A stretch of 64,000 nt of DNA, from positions 2,666,001 to 2,730,000 of the forward strand of contig CBDEGU010000012.1 of the NCBI GenBank assembly GCA_965238045.1, given 5' to 3'. Position 1 is the stretch's first letter. Every line of letters begins with the position of its first letter. The position numbers were made by a program, and so were the translations under genes. Shown here piece by piece: positions 9,738 to 18,492 of the stretch. A model generated the notes under the pieces. The model searched no databases and was not told where the DNA came from. It saw only the letters and a program-made list of their open reading frames with translations. This stretch comes from CBDEGU01 sp965238045. Lineage in GTDB: Bacteria > Acidobacteriota > Terriglobia > Bryobacterales > UBA6623.

Positions 9738-9788
9738 GTTGGCGATCCGCGCAGGCGGCCGAAGGGTACGTGGTGAAGCGAGTGCCAC

Positions 9789-11600
9789 ATGACGAGAAAC
9801 GCACATAGACGTCGCGGAGGGAGCCGCTTCCTGGCGGTGATGCTGCCGCTGACGGCCTTGGCGGGGGCCGCGGTCGCGCAGGGTCAAATACTGGGAACGA
9901 TCCGCGGCTTGGTGCGGGACGACCGGGGCATCCCGCAGGTGGGCGCGGCCATCACCCTGCTGACGGCGCGGAGTGGTGAATCCACGCGGGTTCACAGCGA
10001 CTTCAGCGGCGCTTTCGTGCTGAAAGACCTGATTCCGGGCGACTATTCTCTGCGTGTTGCGCTCGACCATTTCTTGCCCATCACCAAGGACAACATCAAG
10101 GTTTTACCCGGCGGGAACACGCTCCTCGACGTGAATCTGCGCGGGCTGTTTTCGGCGCTTCAAATGGTTCATGCCGGCAGCGAGATTCGCGACATGAGCG
10201 ACAACTGGAAATGGATGTTGCGCACCTCGATGGCGACGCGTCCGGTGCTGCGGTTCCGGCTGGCCCAGCGGCGAGAGACCAGGGCGGTTCTTCGCAAGGC
10301 TTCGGGAAGGTTTAGCGATACCAGAGGATACGCCCAACTCAGCGGTGGGGCGGGCGCGCGGCAGACGGGTCTGGCCACCGAGTCGGACTTGGGTACCGCG
10401 TTCGCGGTCGCCACTTCGATGTTCGGCGAGAACGACCTGATTGTCAGCGGCAACCTCGGCTATGGATCGACGAGCGGGGTGCCGGCGACGGCGTTCCGCA
10501 CCAGTTATAGCCGGAATGTGGGCGGCAGCAAGCCGGAGGTCTCCGTCACCGTTCGTCAATTGCATATGCCGGTGGCGGCAAGCCAGGCAATCTACGGACC
10601 GGAGAATGAGCACAGCGGACCGGCGATCGAGACGTTCACGCTGGGCTTCGCCGATCACGTCAGGCTCGGAGAGGCGATTCGATTCCAGTACGGCTTTCTC
10701 TACGAGTCGGTCCGTTTTCTCGACCGCCTGAATTTCGTGAGCCCCTATGGGAGGCTGATCTACCAACTAGACAAGAACCGCGAAATTCATCTTCGCTACG
10801 CTTCGGGGGTGCCGAATGATCGAGTTCCGGCCCGCGAGGGAGAAGCCTCGCCTGGAGTGTTGCGCCAGCAAGTATCGAGCCTCGGAATGTTCCCAAGATT
10901 GTCCCTGCGTGACGGACGTCCGACCGTCCAGAGGACCGAACACGTCGAGATCTCCTACCGGGAGAAGATGGGGAAGGGATTGCTGGAAGTCGCGGCGTAT
11001 AAGGATTCGGTCAACAACGCGGCGCTTTCGGCGGTAGCGCCGGCCGGAGCCTTCGGCAAGGGCGAGCTGTTGCCGGATCTATTCTCGGACAGTTCGACGC
11101 TCAACGCGGGCAACTTCCGGTCGTCAGGATATCGTGTCTCTTACGCCCACCAGATCAGAGACCGGCTGCAGGCGGCGATCGGAGTTGGATCGGTGGAAGT
11201 GATCTCCCCGGAAACTTCGGCGCTTGGCGGCCCGGCGATCAGCGATCTTCGCCGGTCCCTCTCCGCTCGCCGGGCGCGAATGCTGACCGCTTCCCTGACG
11301 ACGAGCCTGCCCAAGGCGGACACGCGGCTGCATGGAAGCTACCAGTGGCTGAGCCGGAAAGCCGTGATCGCCCCTGATCTGTATAACGATTTTGCCTCTC
11401 GGTCCGACCCCGGACTCAATCTTGTCATACGCCAGCCGCTGCCGTTTTCCGGCGGTCTGCCAGGCAAGCTCGAGGCGACGGCGCGTCTGAGCAATCTGCT
11501 CAAATCCGGGTATATCCCGCTGCAAACCATCGGCGGCCAGCGCGTCTACCTATTTCAGGCGGTGCGCAGCTATCGGGGCGCTCTGAGTATTATTTTCTAG
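9789..11600 (+). CDS. Outer-membrane beta-barrel protein with N-terminal carboxypeptidase-regulatory-like domain
   Basis: 603 residues. An Ala-rich signal peptide ends near AAVAQGQ. Residues about 35-120 form a CarboxypepD_reg-like (Ig) domain: GTIRGLVRDDRGIPQVGAAITLL, SDFSGAFVLKDLIPGDYSLRV. The rest is strand-rich with alternating polar and apolar residues and ends in an aromatic F (YRGALSIIF), as expected for an outer-membrane barrel. The TonB-box and plug domain of ordinary TonB-dependent receptors were not seen, and the protein is shorter than the usual 1000+ residue acidobacterial receptors. It starts 51 bases after the GWxTD gene, so joint work at the cell surface is likely (inference). 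Confidence 0.75.
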   Translation: MTRNAHRRRGGSRFLAVMLPLTALAGAAVAQGQILGTIRGLVRDDRGIPQVGAAITLLTARSGESTRVHSDFSGAFVLKDLIPGDYSLRVALDHFLPITKDNIKVLPGGNTLLDVNLRGLFSALQMVHAGSEIRDMSDNWKWMLRTSMATRPVLRFRLAQRRETRAVLRKASGRFSDTRGYAQLSGGAGARQTGLATESDLGTAFAVATSMFGENDLIVSGNLGYGSTSGVPATAFRTSYSRNVGGSKPEVSVTVRQLHMPVAASQAIYGPENEHSGPAIETFTLGFADHVRLGEAIRFQYGFLYESVRFLDRLNFVSPYGRLIYQLDKNREIHLRYASGVPNDRVPAREGEASPGVLRQQVSSLGMFPRLSLRDGRPTVQRTEHVEISYREKMGKGLLEVAAYKDSVNNAALSAVAPAGAFGKGELLPDLFSDSSTLNAGNFRSSGYRVSYAHQIRDRLQAAIGVGSVEVISPETSALGGPAISDLRRSLSARRARMLTASLTTSLPKADTRLHGSYQWLSRKAVIAPDLYNDFASRSDPGLNLVIRQPLPFSGGLPGKLEATARLSNLLKSGYIPLQTIGGQRVYLFQAVRSYRGALSIIF

Positions 11601-11643
11601 CCGGGGTCCGGTTCCCGCGGAGACAAAGGAAGAAGTACAAGCA

Positions 11644-12009
11644 ATGAGGAGTATTCTGAGCACGCTGCTGCTGGCCCTGTTGCTGTCGCCAAGCGGCTGG
11701 GCCAAGAAGCCGGAAACGCTTCTTCAGCTCGTGGTGAAGAGCGCGGAGGGCGAACCCGTTCCCTCGGCCAGCGTGATCGTCAGGATACTTAAGGGGAAGA
11801 GATACAGAAAGCTAGGCGAGACCTACCAATTGAGAACGAGCCAGCAAGGCACGGCGCTGCTGCCTCCTCTGCGGCAAGGGTACGTCCTTGTGCAAGTGCA
11901 CGCCGAAGGGTTCCAGACCTTTGGAGGTAAGGTTGTGCTCAATGAACCGGAGCAGACACTGACGATCACGCTGAAGCCTCCCCAGACTCAATTTTCCGTC
12001 ACGAAATAG
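11644..12009 (+). CDS. Small secreted carboxypeptidase-regulatory-like domain protein
   Basis: 121 residues: a cleavable signal peptide (MRSILSTLLLALLLSPSGWA) and a single Ig-like regulatory-type domain with LLQLVVKSAEGEPVPSASV, TSQQGTALLPPLRQGYVLV and AEGFQTFGGKVVL. The fold resembles the N-terminal domain of the preceding barrel protein and it lies 43 bases after it, so it may be its periplasmic or surface partner. No catalytic residues are visible. Confidence 0.75.
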   Translation: MRSILSTLLLALLLSPSGWAKKPETLLQLVVKSAEGEPVPSASVIVRILKGKRYRKLGETYQLRTSQQGTALLPPLRQGYVLVQVHAEGFQTFGGKVVLNEPEQTLTITLKPPQTQFSVTK

Positions 12010-12059
12010 CCGGCGGTGAGGCTTATCCGCCGGCGTCAAGAGGTCAAGAGAAACATTGT

Positions 12060-12668
12060 ATGCGTCTATTTATCGCGCTGGAACTAAATACGAAGGTCAT
12101 TGAGAATCTGACGGAATTGGTGCGCCGATTGCGTCCGTTTGGACGCGTTGGCTGGGTGCATCCGCCGAACATGCACGTCTCGCTGAAATACATCGGAGAA
12201 TGGAAAGTTCATCGAGTCGACGAAGTAGTGCGGGCGCTGAACCGGGTCCGCATGCCGGCGTCTCTGAACGTTCCGCTCGCCGGGATGGGGTTTTTCCCGA
12301 ACAGCCGGCACCCCCGTGTATTTTGGGTCGGTGTCGAGAACATCCCAGCCCTGCGGCAGCTCGGAAGCGGTGTGGACGCCGAACTGCAGACCCTGGGAAT
12401 CGCGCCGGAAGTGCGGCCTTACTTTCCTCATGTCACGCTGGCGAGAGTCTTGGAAGGAGATCCTCTCGATGAGTTGCACCTGGCCATTGAGGATCTGCCC
12501 AGCCGCGAGTTCGGCGTAATCACGCCGGATCGTTTCGTGCTGTATGAAAGCAGCCTAACGAATTCCGGCGCCGTCTATCGCAAGATCTCCGCATTTCCAG
12601 CCTCGGTGCGCGCGACTGCACGGAAATCAGAGGAAAAAGCTAGCCCGATGCTGGCTGGCCAGCTCTGA
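12060..12668 (+). CDS. thpR: RNA 2',3'-cyclic phosphodiesterase (2H family)
   Basis: 202-residue 2H phosphoesterase, known to open 2',3'-cyclic phosphate ends of RNA and first described as 2'-5' RNA ligase. Both signature motifs are present: H39-V-S41 (NMHVSLKYIGEW) and H124-V-T126 (YFPHVTLARV). MRLFIALEL is the typical N-terminus. The C-terminal 20 residues are an unconserved tail. It follows the small secreted protein by 50 bases and may share its transcript, although its cytoplasmic role is unrelated. Confidence 0.9.
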   Translation: MRLFIALELNTKVIENLTELVRRLRPFGRVGWVHPPNMHVSLKYIGEWKVHRVDEVVRALNRVRMPASLNVPLAGMGFFPNSRHPRVFWVGVENIPALRQLGSGVDAELQTLGIAPEVRPYFPHVTLARVLEGDPLDELHLAIEDLPSREFGVITPDRFVLYESSLTNSGAVYRKISAFPASVRATARKSEEKASPMLAGQL

Positions 12669-12739
12669 CGGTGGCGGGCTTGGGCTCAGGCGCCCAGCCG
12701 GACGGTCTGCGACGGGCTAGCGCGCACGCCCGCGGCGAT

Positions 12740-14110
12740 CTACTCTCGTGGTGAAATCCCCAGGGCTTTCATCTTCCGGTAGAGGTGACTCCGCTCCAGG
12801 CCAAGCGCGCTGGCGGTCCGGGTCATATTTCCTTTGAGATTTTCCAGAGTCCGTAAAACGTAGTCGCGTTCATAGGCCTTGCGAGCTTCCTCGAGCGTCT
12901 CGAATCGCGGCTGGCGCAAGCGTCCTCTGCCACGCGACGCATGTTCGCCCGGTAGCGGCAGACGATCTGGGCCGATCGTCTCGCTGGGATCCATGATGAC
13001 GATGCGTTCCATCAAGTTCCTCAACTCCCGGACATTGCCCGGCCACCGGTACTTGCGCAGAGCCTCGTGCGAGGCGCCGGTGAGTTGCTTGGGTTTTCGC
13101 CCGTAGGCCGAGGTAAACTCCCGCAGGAAAAAATCCGCCAGCGCGGGAATATCCTCCGAGCGATCTCGCAGCGGCGGTACGGCAAACGGGATGACGTTGA
13201 GGCGGTAGAAGAGATCTTCCCGGAAGTTGCCTCCGGCAATCTCATCCTCAAGGTTCTTGTTCGTCGCGGCGATCACCCGCGTATCCACCTGTACCGTCTT
13301 GCCCGAGCCGACGGGCTCGAAACGTTGCTCTTCGAGCACGCGCAAGACCTTGGCCTGCGTGTTGAGGCTCATATCGCCGACTTCGTCGAGAAACAGCGTC
13401 CCGCCGTCGGCTTTCTCGAATTTGCCGACCTTGTCCTCGTGGGCGCCGGTGAACGATCCCTTGACATGCCCAAAAAGTTCGCTCTCAATCAGCTCTTCCG
13501 GGATAGCGGCGCAATTCACTTCGACAAAAGCCCTCTCGGCTCGCTGACTATGGGCGTGGATCGCATGCGCGACCAGCTCCTTGCCGGTACCACTCTCGCC
13601 ATAGATGAGCACGCGGCCATTGGTCGGGGCCATCAAGGCAAGTTGCTGACGCAGCGCTTTCATGGGAACGCTGTCGCCGATGATGGCATGCCGCGATGCG
13701 ACTTGATCGCGCAGCGAACGGTTTTCCCGGACCAGGCGGTAGTGATCGAGCGCGTTCTTGACGCGGACGGTGACCTTTTCGAGCGAGAGAGGTTTTTCGA
13801 GAAAGTCAAACGCCCCGAGTTTTGTCGCGCGCACAGCCGTCTCGATCGTGCCGTGCCCCGAGATCACGATCACAACCGGCTGGCGCGTGTCAGCGAGCTG
13901 CTGGATGCGGTCAAGAGTTTCCAGCCCATCCATCTTGGGAAGCCAGATGTCCAGCAGAACGACCTGATAGGTCTCTTCCTGGAGCTGGGTGAGGCATTGC
14001 TCGCCCGTCGCGACCGCATCGCAGGAATACCCCTCGTCTTCAAGCACCCCGCTGAGCGACTCGCGAATCCCCGGTTCGTCGTCGACGATCAGTATGCGGC
14101 TCCTCCTCAC
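12740..14110 (-). CDS. ntrX: Sigma54-dependent response regulator, NtrX-like
   Basis: 456 residues. Receiver domain with D54 as phosphate acceptor (LLDIWLPKMDG) and K107 (FLEKPLS). AAA+ domain with Walker A GESGTGKE (171-178), sigma54-contact loop GSFTGA (218-223, the Ser form common in NtrX) and Walker B GGTLFLDE (237-244), R-finger region PLRDRSEDIPALA and sensor II GNVRELRN. A Fis-type helix-turn-helix closes the protein (MTRTASALGLERSHLYRKM). It starts within the last four bases of ntrY (ATGA overlap), so the pair is translationally coupled. NtrX systems respond to nitrogen or redox state and cell-envelope signals; the signal here is unknown. Confidence 0.92.
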   Translation of the reverse strand: MRRSRILIVDDEPGIRESLSGVLEDEGYSCDAVATGEQCLTQLQEETYQVVLLDIWLPKMDGLETLDRIQQLADTRQPVVIVISGHGTIETAVRATKLGAFDFLEKPLSLEKVTVRVKNALDHYRLVRENRSLRDQVASRHAIIGDSVPMKALRQQLALMAPTNGRVLIYGESGTGKELVAHAIHAHSQRAERAFVEVNCAAIPEELIESELFGHVKGSFTGAHEDKVGKFEKADGGTLFLDEVGDMSLNTQAKVLRVLEEQRFEPVGSGKTVQVDTRVIAATNKNLEDEIAGGNFREDLFYRLNVIPFAVPPLRDRSEDIPALADFFLREFTSAYGRKPKQLTGASHEALRKYRWPGNVRELRNLMERIVIMDPSETIGPDRLPLPGEHASRGRGRLRQPRFETLEEARKAYERDYVLRTLENLKGNMTRTASALGLERSHLYRKMKALGISPRE

Positions 14111-16356
14111 GCATTGACTCCCAACTCGGCCGGGGCGCGGCTAGCCGCCGTGGGCACATCGATCAGGAAGCGGCACCCCGAAGGCCGGTTGTCTTCGACG
14201 CGGACGACGGCCTGGTGCTCGGCGAGTATACGGCTCACGATCGCGAGTCCCAGACCCGTACCCCGTTTCTTGGTCGAAAAATACGGCAGGAACAGCTTCT
14301 CCTTGTCTTCCGGGGAAATACCAGGACCTGAATCGGCGACAATCAACTCGACGGTGTCCGGCATGGCGCCAGGACCGCTTGTCACGCGGATCTCCTTGAC
14401 CCAGGAACTTTGCACTGCTTCGGCGGCATTGTCGATCAGATTCACGACAACCCGCTTGAACTGATCGGGATCGATGAAAACCTGCGGCAGGTCCTCGGTA
14501 AGGTCTGTCTTGATCGTCACGCCTTGCAAGCGCCCCTGAAAGACATCCAGTGCATCGTTGACGACTCGGTTCAAGTCGGCCGGCTCGAGCTTGGCGCCCG
14601 GAAACCGGGCGAACTGCGAGAACTCATCCACAAGGGTGCGCAAGGTCTCCACCTCGCGAACAATCAGCTCAGTACATTGTTCGAAGCGCTGGCGGAGTTT
14701 TCGTCTCTCCGGCGTCTCATCTTCCATGCCGCTGAAGCGGCGGAGAAGGCGGCTCATCCTCTCGGCCGACAGCGCGATCGGCGTGAGCGGGTTCTTGATC
14801 TCGTGGGCCACCCGGCGGGCGACTTCGTCCCAAGCCGATGATTTTTGGGCTCGCAGCAACTCGGTCGTATCTTCGAGAACCACAACGGAATCGGCTGGCT
14901 CGCCCTCGCCCCGCTCGTCGTGGCGTTCCAGCGAAGACACGGTAACCGAGAGATGGCGAATCTGGCCGGCCTTCTCGATTTCAAACTCCCGCGTCGCCAG
15001 GCCGGTGCGCTGGGCCCGCTTCATCATGTGGAGCAAGTCCCTGACGTCGTCTTGGGAGAACACTTCCCGCAGATGCCCCGGCGTGCTCGAGGCCTCGAGC
15101 TGGAACATCTTCCGTAGCGAGGAATTCACCTTCGAGATCTCGCCGCTTGCCGCGACGGAGATGACTCCGGGCGTCACGCTCTCAAGAATCGCGTCAATGA
15201 ACTGGCTCCGCGAGTCTAGCTCAACATTGGCTTGTGCCAGACTCTCGTTGCTTAGCTTGAGCTGGTGTGTTTGGGCTTCGAGCTGCTGCGTCATGCTATT
15301 GAACGACTCAACCAGCCCGCCCAGCTCATCGCCGGCCGCCGCTTGCACGCGGTAATCCAGGTGGCCACTGGAAAGCTCTCCCGTGGCCTCGACCAGCGCC
15401 TCGATTGGACCGCTGATCTGCTTGGAGAGAAACAGCGCCAGCCAGGTCGCCACGAAAAGGACGAAGAGCGCGATCAGCGCCAGCATGCCGGAATAGAAAT
15501 AGCGGAAATGCCGGGCGTCGCTATTCAGCGCCGCGTAGGTATCGTAGGCTCCCTGCATGGACGCCAGCCGGTCGAGAAGGTCTTGCGGAAATTGCCATGC
15601 GACGAGCACGTGGCCCAGCGTCTCGCCGTTGTCGGTGACCGCCGCCAGCGAGTAGACGTAGTCTTCGTGCATGCGCGAGACAACGCCGGTGATGGACGAG
15701 TACTCGTCCCACTGGTTCGTCCGCCTCCAGGCCACCGGACCACGAAAGAAATCCCCATGATGGAATTCGAGACGCGGTTCGCGCTCGCCAGGCCCCAGCA
15801 GGGCAACGTAGTGCGCCGTGGCGCCGTCGGCGAACGCGCGAAACCGCTGTTTCGCGGTTTCAGCGCCATCTTCGTCTTTCAGCAGTGCGATCGTATCGGG
15901 CAGTGCCGCGATCTCGCGCGCGTCGGTTTCCGACTTGTTGCGAATCAGGAGATTGGATATTCCCTTCGCCTCCCGAAGAATCTCCTGGGTCGGCTGGGTG
16001 AACCACTTATCGAGCGTCCGATTCAAGAAGGCGAACGAGAAAATCACCAGGCAAACAACCGGCAGGATCGAAAGCGCCAAGGCTCCGACGACCAATTTGG
16101 TTTTGATCTTGGCGCCGGCCAGGTTTTTCTGCCGCTCGATATAGAGTTTCAGCAGACTCCGGAAAACGATGAACCCCAGAGCGAGGACACCGATGGGAAC
16201 GAGCGTCGAAATACCCCACAGGACGATGGTCTCGGTCGTTCCGCCGGGCCGAAAATCTCCGAAGTCTAAAGAGGTCTGCCAAAAGGCCGCCAGCACCAGC
16301 ACCAGCAGCAGTATGCTAGAAGCGATCAGAGAAACTTGCTGGCTGCGGCGTTCCAC
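14107..16356 (-). CDS. ntrY: Membrane sensor histidine kinase, NtrY-like
   Basis: 749 residues. Three N-terminal membrane helices (about 9-27, 45-65, 87-110), ending in the NtrY-type sequence FAFLNRTLDKWF, precede a periplasmic sensor region; a further helix lies at about 283-308. Then HAMP (about 310-365), PAS (about 375-485), HisKA with ARRVAHEIKNPLTP (phospho-His), and HATPase with N box NLIDNAAEA, G1 ADSGPGIS and G2 TKKRGTGLGLAIV. Architecture and partner identify it as the kinase for the adjacent NtrX-like regulator. Divergent from nothing; its promoter should lie in the short space right of 16356. Confidence 0.9.
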   Translation of the reverse strand: MERRSQQVSLIASSILLLVLVLAAFWQTSLDFGDFRPGGTTETIVLWGISTLVPIGVLALGFIVFRSLLKLYIERQKNLAGAKIKTKLVVGALALSILPVVCLVIFSFAFLNRTLDKWFTQPTQEILREAKGISNLLIRNKSETDAREIAALPDTIALLKDEDGAETAKQRFRAFADGATAHYVALLGPGEREPRLEFHHGDFFRGPVAWRRTNQWDEYSSITGVVSRMHEDYVYSLAAVTDNGETLGHVLVAWQFPQDLLDRLASMQGAYDTYAALNSDARHFRYFYSGMLALIALFVLFVATWLALFLSKQISGPIEALVEATGELSSGHLDYRVQAAAGDELGGLVESFNSMTQQLEAQTHQLKLSNESLAQANVELDSRSQFIDAILESVTPGVISVAASGEISKVNSSLRKMFQLEASSTPGHLREVFSQDDVRDLLHMMKRAQRTGLATREFEIEKAGQIRHLSVTVSSLERHDERGEGEPADSVVVLEDTTELLRAQKSSAWDEVARRVAHEIKNPLTPIALSAERMSRLLRRFSGMEDETPERRKLRQRFEQCTELIVREVETLRTLVDEFSQFARFPGAKLEPADLNRVVNDALDVFQGRLQGVTIKTDLTEDLPQVFIDPDQFKRVVVNLIDNAAEAVQSSWVKEIRVTSGPGAMPDTVELIVADSGPGISPEDKEKLFLPYFSTKKRGTGLGLAIVSRILAEHQAVVRVEDNRPSGCRFLIDVPTAASRAPAELGVNA

Positions 16357-16477
16357 CGTGGAAGAGGCGCTCCCGGACGCGGTTGGAACTGATTATAACA
16401 ATGGTACTTAGCAGGGGGCAGCGGAAACGGCCCCCAGGGCCCGCCCGAAACCGCGATATGGGAGTCTCTGGGCGAGG

Positions 16478-17310
16478 CTAGAAGCGCCCCAGACGCCCGA
16501 GGCCGCCTCTGTTGCGGCTGGCTCGATTGCGCTCGGGGCTTGGTCCGCCGCCGATGTTGGCTCCCGGTCTGGCCAGGGCATTCTCGAAGGTCACTTCTTG
16601 TTCAGTGAAGAAGAGATCGCGGTCCAAGACCATGTCAAGGTGCGTTCCTCTTTCCAAGATCGCCTCCGGCCCGCGCGAAACCAGCACGCCGGCAAGTCCG
16701 GCCGCGGCGCCCGCGGCGCTGCCGATGCCCAGTCCGAGACCCATGCGCCCGCCAGCGGCTCCCGCGATGGCGCCGATCGAGGCTCCGGCCGCGGTAGTCT
16801 GGGCAATCGTGCCCGCGTCGCCTCCCTTGTTGCCCTCGCTCGAAACACTGCCTTCGTCCCGTTCCAGTCCCTCGGGCGAGCGCCCGTCGAGCGCGCCGAT
16901 TCGGCCGGTGAAGTCGCGGATCGTTCCGTTCGGCAATATCATCTGCTCAAAGCGGACGAACAGCTCTCCTTTGCCCTTGATGCGGCCGGGCGTTTCACAT
17001 GCGTTACGCTGCCGGAAACATACGTTCCCACCGGGATCAGGATGCGTCCGCCGATGACTACCGGATAGACCGACTCCAGATAGACGCGGTCGCCCGGCGC
17101 GGCGTGTTTCGTGCTGACGCTATTAATCAGCACCAGCGGCACGCGGGTGCCGCGCGGAACGCTGACGCTCCCGGCCGCGGACTCCTCCCGCTGCTTGAGA
17201 CCTTTCGGTCGATGTTCCAGCGGCGGCGGGTCCTGACCAACAAGCGTCCCCGCCATGAGAATAGCGGTGAGTCCAGCGTTTAGCCCTCTGTTCATTGGAT
17301 TCGCTCCCAA
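16478..17310 (-). pseudogene. Secreted conserved acidobacterial protein, split by a one-base frameshift
   Basis: Two frames together make one protein. The first (17310-16939; ATG 17295 is a better start) has a signal peptide (GLTAILMAGTLVGQ) and PRGTRVPLVLINSVSTK...GDRVYLESVYPVVIGG...IPVGTYVSGSVTHVKRP. It then runs out of register. The second (16942-16478) continues in the neighbouring frame as IKGKGELFVRFEQMILPNG, RDFTGRIGAL, then a Gly/Ala-rich glycine-zipper-like segment (IGAIAGAAGGRMGLGLGIG). Restoring one G in the CCCGGCCGC run near 16985 would give VKRPGRIKGKGELF and a single frame of about 273 residues. Either a true lesion or a sequence error. The family has no known function; the first part resembles the VirB10/TrbI type of beta domain. 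Confidence 0.75.
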
Positions 17311-17445
17311 CCCATTCTAGCGCCGATCTGGGAACACCGCGACGCCTGAGTCATCGTTCTGGCCCGCCGCGGCGGGCCTACTGTATATAAACTCGCGCGC
17401 TCGCAAAAAGGTTTCGTGAAATGTCGCCAGAGGCTGAATATGTCG

Positions 17446-18270
17446 TCATGGGCCGGCGAGAGGATCAATCGCCAGCGTCATGCCGGCCTGCGATCTCGCG
17501 CCGTCGATTTCGACAATCACCTCCGCCTCCCCCGGGGCCAGATCCAGCGGCAACAATATGTTCACCTGATAAACTCCGGCCAGTCCCGGCGCCTGTCCCG
17601 CGTAGGGAACGAATTCCTCAGAGAGAGGCTGACCTCGCAGCAGGACTTGGACCGGCTTGACCAAAGGCGCTCCGACCGGGGGCAGTACTCCCTGAAAAAA
17701 AGATGGATTCGTCTGGCCCATGCCCGTTCCAAACAGTACGACGAATTCGCCAGGGCACGCCGGGGTGGAACCTTCCACCTCGCCCCGGCCGACCAGAGTG
17801 TAGTCCAGGTGCGTGGCCACGGGACGGCCCACGAACATGAACAGTCCCGGATCTTCCTCACGAACTTTCACCCAAACCCTATTGCTGAGCAGCCCTTCGC
17901 GATTAATCAAGATCTCGGCCTGGCCCGCGGGAAGAGCTGTCGGCGCCTGCGCGTTGATCTGGCCCGGCGAGACGAAATAGAGTGGCGCCGGCTGATTCGC
18001 TATCGAAACCGTCACCGAGCCGAGTGAAGTCGGCAGGCGACCCGCTCCAGCCGTTGCAGCCGTCGCGGTCCCCAGGGACAAGTCGACTCCAAAAATGGAG
18101 ATGATCCCGTTCGCGACGAGGAAGTTGTCGGGAGCGGATTTGAAGCTGGCGGCGTTAACGACACCGCCGACTTCGATTGTGGGCGCATAACGGCGCCCGG
18201 TTTCGGCGCCCGGCAACGACGACGCCGCGGCCAGCCAGAGGACCAGCCCGAGGCCCAAGAGGGACATCAC
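17446..18270 (-). CDS. TIGR03437 (Solibacter) domain secreted protein
   Basis: 274 residues with a signal peptide (LLGLGLVLWLAAASSLPGAE) and one complete TIGR03437 domain: VVNAASF, ISIFGVDLS, LPTSLGSVTVSIANQPAPLYFVS, GQINAQAPTALPAGQAEI, FVVLFGTGMG and the final GVYQVNILLP. The domain is an extracellular C-terminal module found almost only in Solibacteres/Bryobacterales and has no known function. Here it makes up the whole mature protein rather than the tail of a larger one. Confidence 0.88.
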   Translation of the reverse strand: MMSLLGLGLVLWLAAASSLPGAETGRRYAPTIEVGGVVNAASFKSAPDNFLVANGIISIFGVDLSLGTATAATAGAGRLPTSLGSVTVSIANQPAPLYFVSPGQINAQAPTALPAGQAEILINREGLLSNRVWVKVREEDPGLFMFVGRPVATHLDYTLVGRGEVEGSTPACPGEFVVLFGTGMGQTNPSFFQGVLPPVGAPLVKPVQVLLRGQPLSEEFVPYAGQAPGLAGVYQVNILLPLDLAPGEAEVIVEIDGARSQAGMTLAIDPLAGP

Positions 18271-18492
18271 AAGCCTAAGACAGCTTCATTGTAGTGAATT
18301 GCAAGCCGTTCGAGCGTTGTCCGCCGTCTCGATAAGGTCTCCCGTTGTGATGGGGAAACACCGCGCCCAGGGATACGCTTTCCCAGCCGGGCGGCGGGAA
18401 TGCAGGTAAAATGAATAGAAGTCCATTCGTGGTTATTGCGCTGATACGATGACACACACGTCGTCTGACGGCGCCAGATGTCAGGAGACTTC

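Noticed and set aside
8736..10070. Long open frame (444 codons) antisense to the GWxTD gene and barrel gene start
   Set aside because: It is a shadow of two well-supported genes, has no family resemblance and no start signal.
16939..16942. ATGA overlap as normal translational coupling of two genes
   Set aside because: The two parts join into one family-typical protein if one base is added, so a frameshift is the better explanation.
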